Part shown: one piece after another, positions 31,732 through 43,918 of the stretch | Layout: every line of letters begins with the position of its first letter | Position numbering within the stretch: position 1 is the stretch's first letter | Assembly: GCF_963678635.1 (NCBI RefSeq) | Contig: NC_087063.1 | Span: 11,880,368 to 11,944,367 of the forward strand | DNA length: 64,000 nucleotides | Reading direction: 5' to 3' | Origin: Symsagittifera roscoffensis | Lineage: Eukaryota > Xenacoelomorpha > Acoela > Convolutidae | The notes under the pieces: generated by a model | The model's input: the letters and a program-made list of their open reading frames with translations, nothing else | Databases searched by the model: none | Told to the model about the DNA's origin: nothing | Translations under genes and position numbers: made by a program

Positions 31732-34441
31732 CTGAAATGAAACAAATCAGCGTTTACGAAGTACACCCAGCATTTGATCAAAGTTATTTTAATGTTTTTA
31801 TAATAGTATATTTAACCATTACAAAAACAGATCATTTTTTATATAAATTAATTCGAAAACATGAAATCAAGTTCAAGGAAACATATTATTCAATTGAACT
31901 TTTTCCATTCAATTGAACTTTTTCGTTAAGATCCAGTTAACTTCATACAAATTTATATTTACCGACCACCCCTTCAGAACAAGATGAAAAGAACTTTGAT
32001 TTCCACAAACAGCCCACTTTTGATAACATTTGAATTGTCGAATTTCAAAGCAAAAATATACGCCCTTAAAGACCTTTGAAATCCAACAGCAATTGATGAT
32101 TCGCTCTTTTAGAAAAAATTAACCAAATTCGAAAAAACTGGATCAAAAATTCAAGTTTTATTCTACGTTTGTCGTGACCCTTACATTTTAGCTGTTCGAT
32201 AGCAGAGTTTGCCTTCTTTTTAAGAAAAAAAATTTAGTTGGTTGTTTATTTTAGTTCTTTTTAACTAAAATAAACAACCAAAAAATCATCAAGACCTATA
32301 CAGGCGCGGATCTAGGAATTTCTCGAGGGGGGAGGCGGATTTTCAAAAAAATTTGAAAAATTTGAGGTCAACCAAATTGATTTTCTTAGCTCTCCCGAAA
32401 TTTCGGCGCAGGCATATTTTTGAAAAAAGGCCAAAAGACGTTTTAGGCACTTTTTCGAAAATGTTGACTGAAAATTGCGTTTTTTCGACGCGCGCCCCCC
32501 TCTCAAAATGAGTATAGATTGGCGCCAAAGGCGCCTTTAGAAATATTTCAAGGTCTGTTGGCCAAAAATGGATATCTCAAAATCGTAAAGGGGGACCTTT
32601 TGGGTCGGCAGGTGGTCGAATTCCTGAGCGGAGGACTTTTGCTATATCTATATATTAATATAGAGCCAATATCTTAAGGGCCTTACGCCCTAGCCTAGGT
32701 CCTAGGCAGACACGAGTTTGCGCCATTTTGAGTTAGTTTGCGCCATTTGAGAGTGTTAGTTTGCGCCATTTTGAGTACTTTTTAAGACTATGGTAGGAAC
32801 ATTCTGTGCTACTTGCACAGTAACCGGCTCTTGCCAACAAAAAGTGCTAAAAACTGTAACTAATTAGTTGTCATAAGACAATTCTGATTATTTATCCAGC
32901 ATTGTATCATGTCATCATTCATCATGTGACTTGCGAACGAAAGGTAACTGGATGAAATACCAGCAGGGTTACTTTAATTGAGACCAGCCAGAGAAATACT
33001 GCAAATCTATAGCTGCATAACGCACCGAACTCGCACTCGAACACACGACCCTTTCATGAAGAGCCGTGCTCCGTACTCACTTGGCCACGCAACGAACGAA
33101 TCATTAGGGCTCGTTTTTATATATACTTTCATACCCTTACGAATGCTAAGTTTTACTACCGAATCCGAACGGATTGGTAAACGATAAGTTGTACACGAGC
33201 GAAGTAAAACAACTGTTTTGCTGAACCGTTTATTGTTGTCTGAGCTTTTAGCTCAGCCTCTTCAATCTCTTGAGTCTTACAAGGTCAAAAGACCAACCAT
33301 CGCAGTTAGTTTATATAATTAGTTAACGTTAATACAGTTTAACAACCCGTACCGGATGACATATACCTTGAGAGTGCGTCTATCAAAACACAGAAACTTT
33401 GGAGCGTACTGGTCTCAAATTAACTTAAATATCGCAACCCTTAGCAGCCCAGGCTTCTCACAATGAAACGGGTTAAGCCAGCGTGCTACAAAACAATTTA
33501 TCCCCTATAGTCAATGTCCTACATGATGACTATAAAATCGTTTTTTTTTCTTTCCCTATATTCTTGAGACTTGGTAACCTTTTGAGGGTGGAGTGAAGGA
33601 ACTCTATGGTCTTGTGGGGGTCCACTTTGAACTTCTTCTGTTTGAGGATGGGTGCACTGCCCACTGGCTGGAACATGATCTCTATCTTCTCTCCTCCTCC
33701 CCCCGCCAGATCCGGATCCAGCAGGAGACTACCTTTAATGGGAACAGCTTTTTTATTTTTGGGCGTTTTTTCCCTGTGGGGCTGAGGGAGGACGTAAAAC
33801 AGCTAGCAGTCAAAAGCTAAAACCAATAGATTTCTTAACGTAAAATATTTCTTAGGACATCGCAGTCAAAACGCATATATTTACATGTTTTTGTTTGGTA
33901 GCGAAAATTAGCCATCTTAATTCCCCAAATGCCGCCTTTTTGTTTATTCCCTAAACCTTCCTTGAACTTTGTTCAGCAAAGTAGGAAGCCCTCTATATGA
34001 AAATTAACACTCATAAAAAGTATACTATATCATATCAATTCTGACTATCTTCCAAGCAACTTCTGCTTGGTCTGTTCTTGTCTAATGTAAATCTAACTTA
34101 AAAAATCGGATTTAAATTTTGCAATTTTATTAGTTTTAACAGCAAATAATTAAATCAACGCTATATTACGGCTAAATGCTACATATGGCAAGAACAGACA
34201 TAGTGTGACAGCATTTGAAAAGAGAATGAATGATCAGACAAGGCCAAGGTTCAAGTCAATTTGAACACGTCAACTATATTTTTCAAAACTGAGAGGCAAA
34301 TCAAGGGGGAGTGAAAAAAGTCAAGAAAAACGACGATCAAGGATACACACACCTCTAAAAATGATTATTATGTATGTTACCGAGGTTTGATTGGAGTCCG
34401 GACAAAACGCCAGTGTTTCTCTGCTCAGAGGTAGTCGCCAT
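31578..34441 (-). CDS. ATG12: ATG12, ubiquitin-like autophagy conjugation protein, three exons
   Basis: The C-terminal exon encodes MFLYVNQAFAPSL, then CYNIDGKLMIHYC, ending in QAWG, the hallmark of ATG12. The final Gly is the residue joined to a Lys of ATG5; the conjugate with ATG16 drives LC3/ATG8 lipidation. Exon 2 encodes the first half of the ubiquitin-like fold (EKIEIMFQPVGSAPILKQKKF, then VDPHKTIEFLHSTLKR). The exon 2/3 junction reads through in frame. Exon 1 probably gives MATTSEQRNTGVLSG. The predicted length is about 122-127 residues, against 140 in human. The exon 1/2 junction is not settled because the best donor is phase 1. The introns contain repeats; a LINE lies upstream. Confidence 0.88.
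32238..32281. repeat. Perfect 19-bp hairpin
   Basis: TTGGTTGTTTATTTTAGTT and its exact reverse complement flank a six-base loop. It lies in ATG12 intron 2, just before repeat R copy 3. It may be a minimal foldback remnant. Confidence 0.85.
32300..32640 (+). repeat. Repeat family R, copy 3
   Basis: This is the uninterrupted copy of the family ('ggcgcggatctaggaatttc', 'ggcgcaggcatatttttg', 'ggcgccaaaggcgcc', 'ttttgggtcggcagg'). It serves as the empty-site reference for the element 1 insertion. Confidence 0.75.
32707..32775. repeat. Short tandem repeat, three units
   Basis: GTTAGTTTGCGCCATTTTGA-like units of about 20-25 bp occur three times in a row, with small length changes. Confidence 0.75.
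32995..33110 (-). repeat. tRNA-like SINE head
   Basis: On the minus strand GCGTGGCCAAGTGAGTACGG (A box) is followed by GTGTTCGAGTGCG (B box) at tRNA-like spacing, resembling a Ser/Leu-class tRNA. The sequence on its other side, with ATCCGAACGGAT at 33160-33175, recurs near 6080. It is probably a SINE rather than a working tRNA. Confidence 0.5.
33579..33747 (-). CDS. ATG12: ATG12 exon 2
   Basis: It encodes EKIEIMFQPVGSAPILKQKK and continues to TLKR. The donor CTCAAAAG|GTTACC joins exon 3 in phase 2, giving LKRLLKLTEG. The 5' edge is uncertain. The frame is open up to 33802. An AG before 33747 or one before 33732 fits the phase-1 exon 1; the best pyrimidine tract, before 33786, does not fit that phase. 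Confidence 0.75.
34381..34441 (-). CDS. ATG12: ATG12 exon 1 (candidate)
   Basis: ATG at 34441 opens a 20-codon frame (MATTSEQRNTGVLSGLQSNL) that ends at CTCG|GTAACA, a good donor. A short unconserved N terminus is normal for ATG12. No alternative Met lies in frame between here and exon 2, apart from one inside the conserved fold. Confidence 0.55.
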
Positions 34442-34899
34442 TTGAGTATTTTGGTTGATTGTTGGGTAGCCAGAATTACACGTCAGTTGCTCATGTAGTT
34501 TTGTTCATTTCAACATACTTCGCTCCAATTTAAGTTCATGAGATCTGAAAAGAGAAACAAATTAGACGCGCATAAGTTATCACAATTCATAAGTGTAATT
34601 GATTAGACGAAATCTCATTGACCAGTTTAATATATACTGTTGTTAGTAGCTGCTCTCAAGCATCGACTCGTCTGCAGCTTCAACTCGCTTTTGTCGATTA
34701 TTTATTGTACCCCACAATGGGTCAAACAGTGACTATACACTCCCGTTCTAGGGAAGCGTTTTTAGATACGGAGAACCGAGCGAAACTCCCACGCCCAGTT
34801 CTGGCGGGCAGTTTGTAATTAGTGCGGAGAACCGAGAAAAACTCTTTTTTTTCCGGGGAACCTACAAAACCCCTCCAGTTCAGATGTTATAATGGAAGC
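34442..34899. other. Upstream region of ATG12
   Basis: This should include the ATG12 promoter. A 20-bp phrase ('cggagaaccgagcgaaactc') occurs twice at about 34768-34850. The 66-codon plus-strand frame at 34618-34818 resembles no protein I know. Confidence 0.35.
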
Positions 34900-37800
34900 C
34901 AGTTAGTGGCTTCGACAGGTTGGTCTCCCACAGGTCGTCTATTGTCAGTTTTGTTCGTTTCCCGTTTGTTTCGTTGAACCCGTTTGTTTCATAGGGTTAA
35001 TGTTTATATAGTTATTAACTTCCGTCCGGTGAACTTGTTTCGAAGCGAGCTTGTAATCTGATAGTGAGATAAATTAATCTTCGTCGAGGTGTTTTATTAC
35101 ATATGGATATTTTTCAGCCAGACTGTTTCATTTTTCTGGATTTAGAGTTTAAGTGTGTGGTGTGGTAGTCAGCTCTGTGGTTGGTGAGCGCCGACTAAGA
35201 ATTGTTTGTAGAATATTTTATTGTGTGTTTTGACTGGCAAGATTTCGATTTGACGATGCTCAATTGGGCTCATTTCAGTGCAACCAGTTGCAATTCTTAA
35301 AACAACATTTTGCCGAATCTGGAGGTCATTCCATCTGGTATTGCTAAGCGAGGGTGTCCATAGTGGAGCAGCATAATTGAGAACACTACGCCAAATGGCA
35401 TTATAAGAAACAATGTGTTTCTTTACTGCAAACCAAGTTAGTACCGGTAAGTTTTTTCAGTAAATTATTCCACTTTTATAGTTTGTTCATGATGTTACCG
35501 ATATGGTGTGGAAAAGACAAAAGACTATCAAAATTTACGCCCAGGGTTTTGGGTTTGCTGCTTGTTTGAAATACTTTCTCAATCATGACATTAGTTTTGT
35601 TTGATCTCTTCTGTCCAAGTCGTGAGGACAGGTGCTCAAGATTTGTCGGATGAAAGTTAACGATTTCCACTTGCCTTCCACTTAACGATTTTCACAGTTG
35701 TAGAGATCTTTTAAATATGGTTGGACAGTTATTCTTACTTTTCAGATATCAGGACCTGTGGTAGTAATGGTTGTCCTGCATAGGTGGTAATTTAGCTGTT
35801 GTTTGCTGATGGGGGAGGCATAGAGGACATGCAGATATAAAACAGGACAGGCGACAATACTCCTCCTTGAGGAACCCGTTGTTGATTCGTCGCGTTTTTG
35901 ATTTTTTGTCTCTAATTTCTATAAAATTAGCGCGTCCTTGTAAATATGATGTGATCCATCTTTGAGTATTGTTGTAAATGTTCGATTTCATGCATTAAGA
36001 TACCGTGATCCAATGCCTCAAAAGCTGCGGTGAGAACAAGACCAACCAATAGCGTTGAGCAGCAGTCCCGGTTGGTTGAGGCCATTGTTAATTCCGGTAA
36101 CAGTACAGGTAAGTGCAGTGTGCGTGGATCTATTTTTCCCCAAAGCCATGTTGATAGTCGGCAAGTTACATGTTATTAAACTAATCATATTACTTTCTTT
36201 CAATCAGCTTTGCAACTGGAGACAAGAGTGCAATCGGCCTTCAATTTTTTCCCATCCTCTTTTATTTTTCCTGGTTGAAGGATTGAGAATATTTTTCCAA
36301 TTCAGGAGTTATGTATTCTGGTGTTTTCACCAGATTAAAAAAAACTCCTCCCCAGTTTCAGTGATCAAAAAAATAATCAAAACTTCAGGAGTGAAGAACA
36401 ACGATGAATGAAAAACAAGTAAAAGATTATGACATGCGTATTAGAACATACCTGATGTCAAATTCTTTGCGATCAGGTTGGTTGCTGAAAACAAAACCAT
36501 TAGCAAAACAATGCATGTGAACGAAGTTATTTAAATTCAGAATTGAGTCATATCAAAGATTACTCATTAAAAATTGTCAATTTAATTGCATTTCTGGGTG
36601 TTAGGTAAAAATTAAGAGAAGAATAATGTTTAGTTACTAACCTGATGACAATTTTTTTATTATTAAAAAATTCAATGCAGCTCGCGTGTCAACTAAAGCT
36701 CTAAAACAACCAAAGAGAAACTGTACATGAAAACAGCTAACTCCAATTTTTCATGTTCTATCAGAATAAATGAAATAAAAAAGAGTGCAGCGCTATATAA
36801 ATTGACTGTGAAAAGCGTGGATCCTTTCAACGGTCCCTTCACCTTCTCCTTTTTGAAAAAGGGTTCTTCACAAAATTCGCATTTGCCTAACTTGAATTGG
36901 TCCTTAGGGATGGATATTGGTTACCGGCTCAAGGTTTGCGAATTATTATGTTGCGAATCAATCGGAAACATGTCAGAGTTCGACCAAAAATCAAAGTCGA
37001 GAAGGCCCTTTAGTCGAACTCAAAGTCGAAGTATTAAGTCGAGTTAGTCGAAACAAAAAGACAAACCCAAGGTCGAAAAAAAAGTTGAACACAAAGCCGG
37101 AACATAATGTCTAACACAATTCGAAACAAGCAGCCAAACTCAAAATCGAAATATAAAGTCGAATAGGTCGAAATAAAAAGTCCGGCACAAGAAATTTGTC
37201 ATATTTTTTGCTGTGTATGTATGTATATAAAATTCTTGTTAAGTAGGAAAGACCTATTTCACCAAGGAGGTGGAGATGGATTGGTGAGATATTGTCAGAG
37301 CCTTGAGCTTCACTTTTGCTTGCGTTTTGACGCCCTGTGGAAGTGAAAAGGATATTTCACGCTTAATTTTCCTTAACAGGCGGCGTTTATTTTTAGTTGG
37401 TGATGGTTAATGTGTACTAGATGGTTGATTAAACAGATTGGCGCATGTTTTAGCATCGTACACCCGTTTCCTTTGTGTATTGGTTGGTTTGATGTATGGT
37501 CTGTGTTTTTGCCAGACAAGTCTTTCAGAGTTTGTGGCTAAATCCTCGATGTTTAAGAGTGTTGATGGGCTCAATCCATTTATCACGTTCGTGTCTGTTC
37601 ACATTGTCAATGATTTGCTTGTTTAGCAGGAAAAATTGATGTTAAGGTTTGTTGAATTGTAGTTCATCTCTTTGTTTGGATAATTTGACAGCATCAGAAG
37701 GTAAGTTTGATTTGAACTCCTCTTTGATACAGCCATGTGGGATGTGCCATCTGGCAGCATTTTAGAGAACTGCTTGGAAGGTAGAATCTCCTTGAAGCAC

Positions 37801-38470
37801 TGGTTGAGGGTGTTTACATTTAGCAAAAGCAAATTCAATTGATTCCTTGGAGCCTTGTCAATCTGTTTTTTTTTTAATATGGAAGTGTTGTCTCGACACC
37901 ACAACTGAGTTCAAGAATAATTGGTTGATGATCTGACACCAAGAAAGGCTCTGTGGTTCAACTGATATTATTTTCTAAGGAAGGGTTAGCTTTATTGATG
38001 TATGGTGAGCTTTCACTGATGGTGATTATTCTGGTAGGCAGATTCTCCTTTGGCACTACAATGTTTTCTCTAACATCTTCAGTTAGGCTTGAGAAATAGA
38101 GTGATTAAAATCGCTTAGAATGATGGCGTCCTCTCCTCTGTATTTTAACGTGAGCTGATTGATGATACGTAACCCGAAGAGCAGCTTGAGCAGGGAGAAT
38201 AAAACGTTAATTAATTTGATGTAGGATACATCCGATTAGATTTTAATTAGATGGGTTTCTGTTTTCGGTAATTAAGGAGAAATCTTGAGAAGCTCAGAGA
38301 CTGAAGAGTCAATCAGGTTGCTTTCTTGAAATACCACTGAGATATTATTTACCTCCAAAATTACAGTATGATACCCTTAGCCTTTAGCCTTTAGTTGTAA
38401 AAGTTGGAATATTTGTCGTTTGCATGAAAGGGTTTTTAGGGTTCTTGGTTGGAGAGTTTAGGTTGTTCGT
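34900..38470 (-). mobile_element. Degenerate jockey-like LINE (endonuclease and RT)
   Basis: Reading the minus strand from 38470 down, endonuclease blocks appear as AIILSDFNHS (about 38130) and LVSDHQPII (about 37945). The RT domain follows as LGKNRSTHTALTCTV (about 36130), QRWITSYLQGRANF (about 35950) and a C-terminal YAAPLWTPSLSN with RIATGC (about 35370-35280). The order is that of a LINE ORF2. Many stops and frameshifts separate the blocks, so it is inactive. Its 3' end near 34900 is approximate. It lies about 0.5 kb upstream of ATG12 and in the same orientation. Confidence 0.75.
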
Positions 38471-38861
38471 GGACTTGTTTTGGTGGTTCTCAGTTTGGGC
38501 GTATTAGGTTAGAGCGTTTTAGTAGTTCGTCTTTGCGGTGTTGTAATGATTGCTGAACCCACCCGCCTAGATAGCACCAAGCACTTCTGTGTGCTCGTGT
38601 TATCCTTAAATCACAGGTCGGGCAGGTGCAGGCCCAGGGTTACTTTCTATACCAGCTCTGATTAGCAGGATATCGTTTATTGTGAGGGAATGGGAGGACT
38701 GGCTGTCTCCGTTCCCAGTATTAACACGGATTGATGCTGCGTCTGATGAAATTTGCACCAAAAGTTGTACGAGTTTTGGGCCATACTATATGTACATGGC
38801 GAGGGTACCGCCACTGAGGGGCAATCGTACTTCGATATCCACCATTTAATACAGAAGCCAA

Positions 38862-39037
38862 GCTTTGCTTCGCAAACACTTGCTAGGACGCGACAAAAAG
38901 CAGCTCTATTACATGCAATAAAAACTAGAAAAAGCCTCGAAATTGCAAAAATTCGGCTTCATCTGTTATTCGAGCCTGCGACCTAGTGATTAAGAGTCTC
39001 ATACACATACCACTCAGCCACGGAAGCTTAATTGGCT
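38862..39037 (-). repeat. tRNA-derived SINE, short form
   Basis: The minus-strand head TCCGTGGCTGAGTGGTATG and GGTCGCAGGCTCGAAT give A and B boxes. The body and the tail 'ttgcgaagcaaagcttgg' align with 19250-19436. Confidence 0.72.
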
Positions 39038-40205
39038 CTAAACACTAGCCGCTAGAAATAAAGCACACTTTTATTTAATTAACACTTTCTTTTTTCTAGG
39101 TTAGAAAAAAGAAGGCTCGTAATATTACACTAAGCTGAAGCTAGTGTAAAGTCAAGACTCCGTTCATAACTTTCTTATGATTGAGAGGAGGTTGCAAAGA
39201 CAGAAAAAAAATCATTTAGCTGCGCACAAGATGACTTCAAAAACATTTAAAATAAAATGAATGTTTCTTAAATCACTGGAAAAGCACCCCAGTGCACACT
39301 TAGATGAAGTTTGAAATGTGCTCGAAAATTGAGCAAAACAATCAAAAATATAGCGTTCCAAGAACATTTTTTAGCTTATCGTCAACTGGCACATCTCCGT
39401 GAACCAGATTTGCGGCTGTGCCGAGCCAAGCCAAGTGTGTCGAAGAAGTAGAATATGAATTTATTTTAAAGTAAACATTCAAACTGATCAATGATTCTGT
39501 TAGACAATTCAGCAGCGGATTTAGGGAGGCAGACGCCCCCTCTCAGGGATTTGACTCCATGCGACAAACCCCGGAGACAAATTCTTTACAAAGAAGATGT
39601 CTTTAGCTTGAATTGATAACGCTTCCTTAACACTAAAGTAAACGAGTTAGCCAAAAAATTTATGCATTGCGGCACGCAATATTCTAATTTTAGGAAGGGA
39701 CAATCGGCATTTCATCCCACGAATTTGAAGAAGCCAAACAAACTCAAGAAAGTCACAAGAGAACTCACACTATCTATTATCGCTTAAAATAAAGTAGAGG
39801 TCGCTTCGGCGTGTAAGCGGCGCTTCGACTTGGTGAGAATAAATGCTCATTGAAAAAAAAAATGAATACAATTCATAGTAACGCAATAGATGCAAACAAA
39901 ATCCATTTCAAATAACAATTTAATTGCACAATAAAACAAACAACATCCATTCAAAAATGCAACAAAACGACAAATAAAGTCAGTTGGTTAGATTTAAAAG
40001 CTGCTTCGTTCAAACAATAAAAATATCGTTTCACGGCTAAGTCTCTTTTGAAATTTTTTGATGAAATACTAGCATGACTTTCGTATTTTGCTTTAGCAAA
40101 TAAAATTTCAAAAAACAACTAAGGTTTAATTTGTTTTGCATCTAATTAAATTTCAAATTGCATTGTTTCGATTTTTTGTTCCATTGTTCATAATTGTTCC
40201 GTTGA
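39038..40205. other. Non-coding spacer downstream of the H3 variant
   Basis: No gene is seen. The last part should be the 3' region of the H3-variant gene. Two short direct repeats ('gttccattgttcataatt') lie just past its stop at about 40178-40220. Confidence 0.4.
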
Positions 40206-41117
40206 TCATAATTGTTCCGTTGTTTTAATAAACGGCCAATGAATATCCGCGCATTCCATTATAGCTCCCAGCACGAGCATGTCTTTGGGCATTAGAGTAA
40301 CTCGGTCAAAACCAGTCATCAATACCACGAGAGTTTGGAAATACTGAACTATTGCATATTCAGTGGATTCTTGAAGTGCCGCCATTGCTTGAACCGTAAA
40401 CTTCATATCTTTTGAGTACTTCTGGGTAATTTCTCTTACAAGCCGCTGAAATGGCAGCTTAGGAATTATAAGTGAAGAAGAGTTTTGCAGCCTTTTAATT
40501 TCTTGATCCACCCTTTTCTTCGGTTTTGTTGTTTTGCGTCTTCTTTGTGGAAATGACTCTCCTTTATTTCCATGTTTATTCTGAGATCCTGCTGGTAAAC
40601 CTTGTCCGATTCCTGATGCATCATTAGTATCTGGTTGGTTCCTTTGCCTGGATCCCAAACTTGGCGATCTCGAATTAATATGGTTTGTTCGCTGAGAAAC
40701 CGATCGTCCTGGTGCTCTATTCGCTATTCCATGATCAGATAGGGCCAAAGCGCTAGTTCCCGGATTGTCGCTAGATACGGATCTAATTCTACGCAGAAAA
40801 CGTTGTTCAGTTACATTAGCACCTGAAGAACCTGCCACCATCGGCAGTGGCCTAGTGGACTTAGAAGGAACATTTTTCCCCCGTTTAGCCTTGGTTTCTT
40901 TCGGTTTCTCAAGTCGAAGAGGCGAAAAGTCCAAAATTGAAATTGACGACGACGGAACTGCTCCTGCAAGCGGTCGTGATTCGTTGTCTCTTCGACCCAT
41001 CGCCGCCAATTGCTTCCCAATGTTAAGTGAATCATCTTCATCACTGCTGGTCATCACAGCAGCTGGTTGTTTTATCTTTTTCTTTGGGCCCATTTCATAA
41101 GATCTTTTAGAAAGCAA
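40206..41117 (-). CDS. Histone H3 variant with a long N-terminal tail, probable centromeric H3
   Basis: The C-terminal third is an H3 histone fold: KRVDQEIKRLQNSSSLIIPK, then LPFQRLVREI at 221-230 (identical to canonical H3), loop 1 at 233-240, helix 2 from ALQESTEYAIVQYF, and RVTLMPKDM at 272-280. It would pair with H4 in a nucleosome. The tail of about 215 residues lacks the H3 ARTKQTARKS sequence and is Ser/Arg/Lys-rich, as in CENP-A/CenH3 proteins with long tails. The C terminus after the fold is about 20 residues longer than in canonical H3. The frame is intact and intronless; the start could be Met1 or Met9. It might be another divergent H3 paralogue or a retrocopy. Confidence 0.78.
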   Translation of the reverse strand: MLSKRSYEMGPKKKIKQPAAVMTSSDEDDSLNIGKQLAAMGRRDNESRPLAGAVPSSSISILDFSPLRLEKPKETKAKRGKNVPSKSTRPLPMVAGSSGANVTEQRFLRRIRSVSSDNPGTSALALSDHGIANRAPGRSVSQRTNHINSRSPSLGSRQRNQPDTNDASGIGQGLPAGSQNKHGNKGESFPQRRRKTTKPKKRVDQEIKRLQNSSSLIIPKLPFQRLVREITQKYSKDMKFTVQAMAALQESTEYAIVQYFQTLVVLMTGFDRVTLMPKDMLVLGAIMECADIHWPFIKTTEQL

Positions 41118-41964
41118 ACTTTTTGATCAAATGTTTGCTATTTCAACTAGGCCACCAAAATACACTCTCGAAACTTTTTTCTCTTTTCTAATGATCATAG
41201 GAATGTTATCAAGGTTAAAAACTTATCCTTCATCATGTGGACCAGTCACAAAAAGCATCATCAAAATTCAAAGCAGGCAAGGACAGCCGGTTGCTGTGCA
41301 AGTAGCACAGCTATTCCGACCATGCTTTTACTACTACTACTACTAGTACTAAAAGCAGGCAAGGTTGTGATAAACTAAAGGCTAATTGTTTTGATACACT
41401 TATTAAATAGATTTGTCCATTTCAAATTCACATACCTTGTAATTTCAGATAAATTGAGCTAGAGGACCGAATCGAAAAATATTGTTAACAAGTCCCACGC
41501 CTCTAGCTTCGTGGGTGAAGAGTGTTAACTGTTAATGGTGTTTATAATCGGAGCCAGCTCCCTGAAAGCCGCAACCGAAGTAGCCTCAAACGATTTGAAG
41601 GGAGTGTTATCCCGCATCAGCTTTGCATCGAAAGGATTGAGTCTCAACCCCAACTCTATCCACAACGTTTTGAACCTTGACTTTCTCTAGAAAAGGGAAA
41701 ACTACGTAAAGCAAGAGACATAATCCTTTGGCCCGACGTGTTAACCAACACAATTATCAAACACTGTAACATTCGCCCGGAAGTACATATCGACGGAAAA
41801 TAAAGCTAGGTTCTAAAACGACTGGCCAGCGTTTAAACACAGCTCTACATGCTTTTCACCGTCTCTGCCAAAGCCAGTTCTTTTGGTAGTCTTTCTAACA
41901 TCGGGTCGACAAAAAAAAAACTACTGTTTCCGGCTTTCATCAGAACGCTCTGATTAACTTAATT
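41118..41964. other. Spacer between the H3 variant and element 2
   Basis: The 5' flank of the H3-variant gene, then sequence up to the left terminal repeat of element 2. A short 'actactactactact' run is at about 41331-41346. No ORF of interest. Confidence 0.4.
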
Positions 41965-42461
41965 TGTGCCAGTCGGTCATATTTGGAAGTTTGACCTTGA
42001 GAAACACGAAACACGCAATTTTGGGAGGAAATTTAAGTTTTCAATATTTCGAATGGAGCCTGTCATGCTCAACTTTCTCGCGACAATTAAAAATATCGAA
42101 AGAACAAGATCAGAACATCCGATTTACAATCGCGGGAAAGTACCTAAAAAAGCAGCGGGAAATTGCTATTCGCAATTTCCAGTTACGAAATAAAACGCGA
42201 GTAGAGCCGTCTTATCCTGAAATAGGAAAAGAAGCGATTGCGAAAGAAGATCACGATTATTCGAGCTGAACTAGAGTGAACCCTCAGTGGAAAGGTGGAC
42301 AGCTGGGGTGTCCCAATGGTTCAGACCAAAACTTCATTACTAGAGTCAAAACTTGTTTTCCTTATTAAAACTGATTAGTATTAAACTCCTCAAGTTATCA
42401 TACTTAATTCTTGAGTTGCTCATTAATTTACTTACCTCTAATTCTCGAGTAGGCTGACATG

Positions 42462-43918
42462 AAGAAGAAGAAGAAGAAAGAACACTTGAATTACTATACA
42501 ATAAAAAGCCGAGGCATCAGTGTAGCAAAGTGTAAATAATAAAATTGGTTATAAATTCATTGGTTACATCAAACAAAAACAAAACATCAGAAAACAAGCA
42601 ATAAACAAAACAAAAAAAAAACAAAATCGGTTACAGTTCGGAAATTGGTTGATTAAAGTATATGAAGTTTCGGATACTATAGAAAATTAAAGATTTAAGA
42701 ATTAGGAACAAGCTGGTAATAAAACTTTACAAACAATTTTACAGATAGTCCAATTATACAACGTATATACAGAGTATATACAGTTTCTCTTTCAAGCAAT
42801 GTGAGAAAAACTAAACTGAATTAAAAAATATAGAACTAGCAAAAACGGTAATCACGCCACGTATTTGTATTAGTACATATAGGATTGTTTCTCAATTCAC
42901 TCACGTAAAATTCTTTCAATTTTTTCTTGAATTCTGTTTTCGATTTTTCTAAATTGCGCAAAATTATGGGCAGTGAATTCCATTTTTTAGAAGTCAAATG
43001 AAAAAATGATTTTTGTAGAGAAGCAGTCGAACAATGTTTGTCAAAAATAATTTGTTTCGTTCTTTCGTTGAGCCTATAATTGGCAGTCGGTAGTCTCAGT
43101 GTATTTTCAAAAGCCTTCTTTTTGTTTGTAAGATATTGGTATAAGTATGTTATACACTTTAACTCAATTCTTTTCTCGATTCCAATGAACGATTTGCTAA
43201 TGCGAAGAAGGGAAGAAGATTTAAAATTCGATCTGAAATATGTTCTTTTTAGCGCCCAGTTCAACTGTTTCTCCAGAGATAGCATCAAAGTAGCATTAAT
43301 TTGTTGTAAAAAAATTGCTGAATAATCTAAATGTGATAAAACAAGACAATGAAGCAAGGCAACTAATGATAATGTCGGCAGTTGTTGTCCAATTGTATCA
43401 ATAGTTTTAATCCCTTGGGCCATTTTGTGGAGAATTGTTTTGATTTGAGCATGAAAAGATAAACTTGAATCAAGAATTAAGCCTAAATATTTGCATTCTG
43501 ATTTTTTGGCTACATAATGCCCACTAATTACTAGTTTATCAGTATCCACATTTTTGCTATCATTTTTTTGACAAAATGTTATAAATTCCGATTTAGATGC
43601 ATTCAGATTCAATTGGTTCTCTGCAAAAAATTCCGTTAGATTATTGAGTGATTTTTGCAATCGATTCAAAGCATCCTCAGAAATTATAGAAGAGGAAAAA
43701 ACCATACAGTCGTCAGCATATTGAACTAAAGTACAACCCTCATATAATCGCTCTTGTATGTCATTGACATAAATATTGAACAACAACGGACCAAGTACCG
43801 TTCCTTGTGGGACACCTCGTTTTATTTCAATCCAGTCTGAAAAAATTCCATTGACGTTTACTCTTTGAATACGTTTGTTTAGGAAGCTAGCAATTAAAGC
43901 ATTTGCTCCATTTGAAAA
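42462..43918 (-). mobile_element. 5'-truncated LINE nested in the element 2 LTR
   Basis: It is inserted on the minus strand between two copies of ACATG (42457-42461 and 43919-43923). The empty site is seen in the other LTR. Its 3' end is a CTT/TTC simple-repeat tail at 42462-42480. Confidence 0.88.
42836..43918 (-). pseudogene. LINE reverse transcriptase, C-terminal half
   Basis: The frame contains RGVPQGTVLGPLLFNIYVND, the catalytic YADD box (LVQYADDCMVF), then KCKYLGLILD-type and LSHLDYSAIFL blocks typical of jockey/CR1-like RT. The RT N-terminal half and the endonuclease are missing through 5' truncation. From 43786 down to the stop at 42836 (316 codons) the frame is open, so insertion may be fairly recent. 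Confidence 0.85.

Noticed and set aside
34618-34818. 66-codon plus-strand ORF upstream of ATG12
   Set aside because: No known motif; it overlaps a short direct repeat and the presumed ATG12 promoter.
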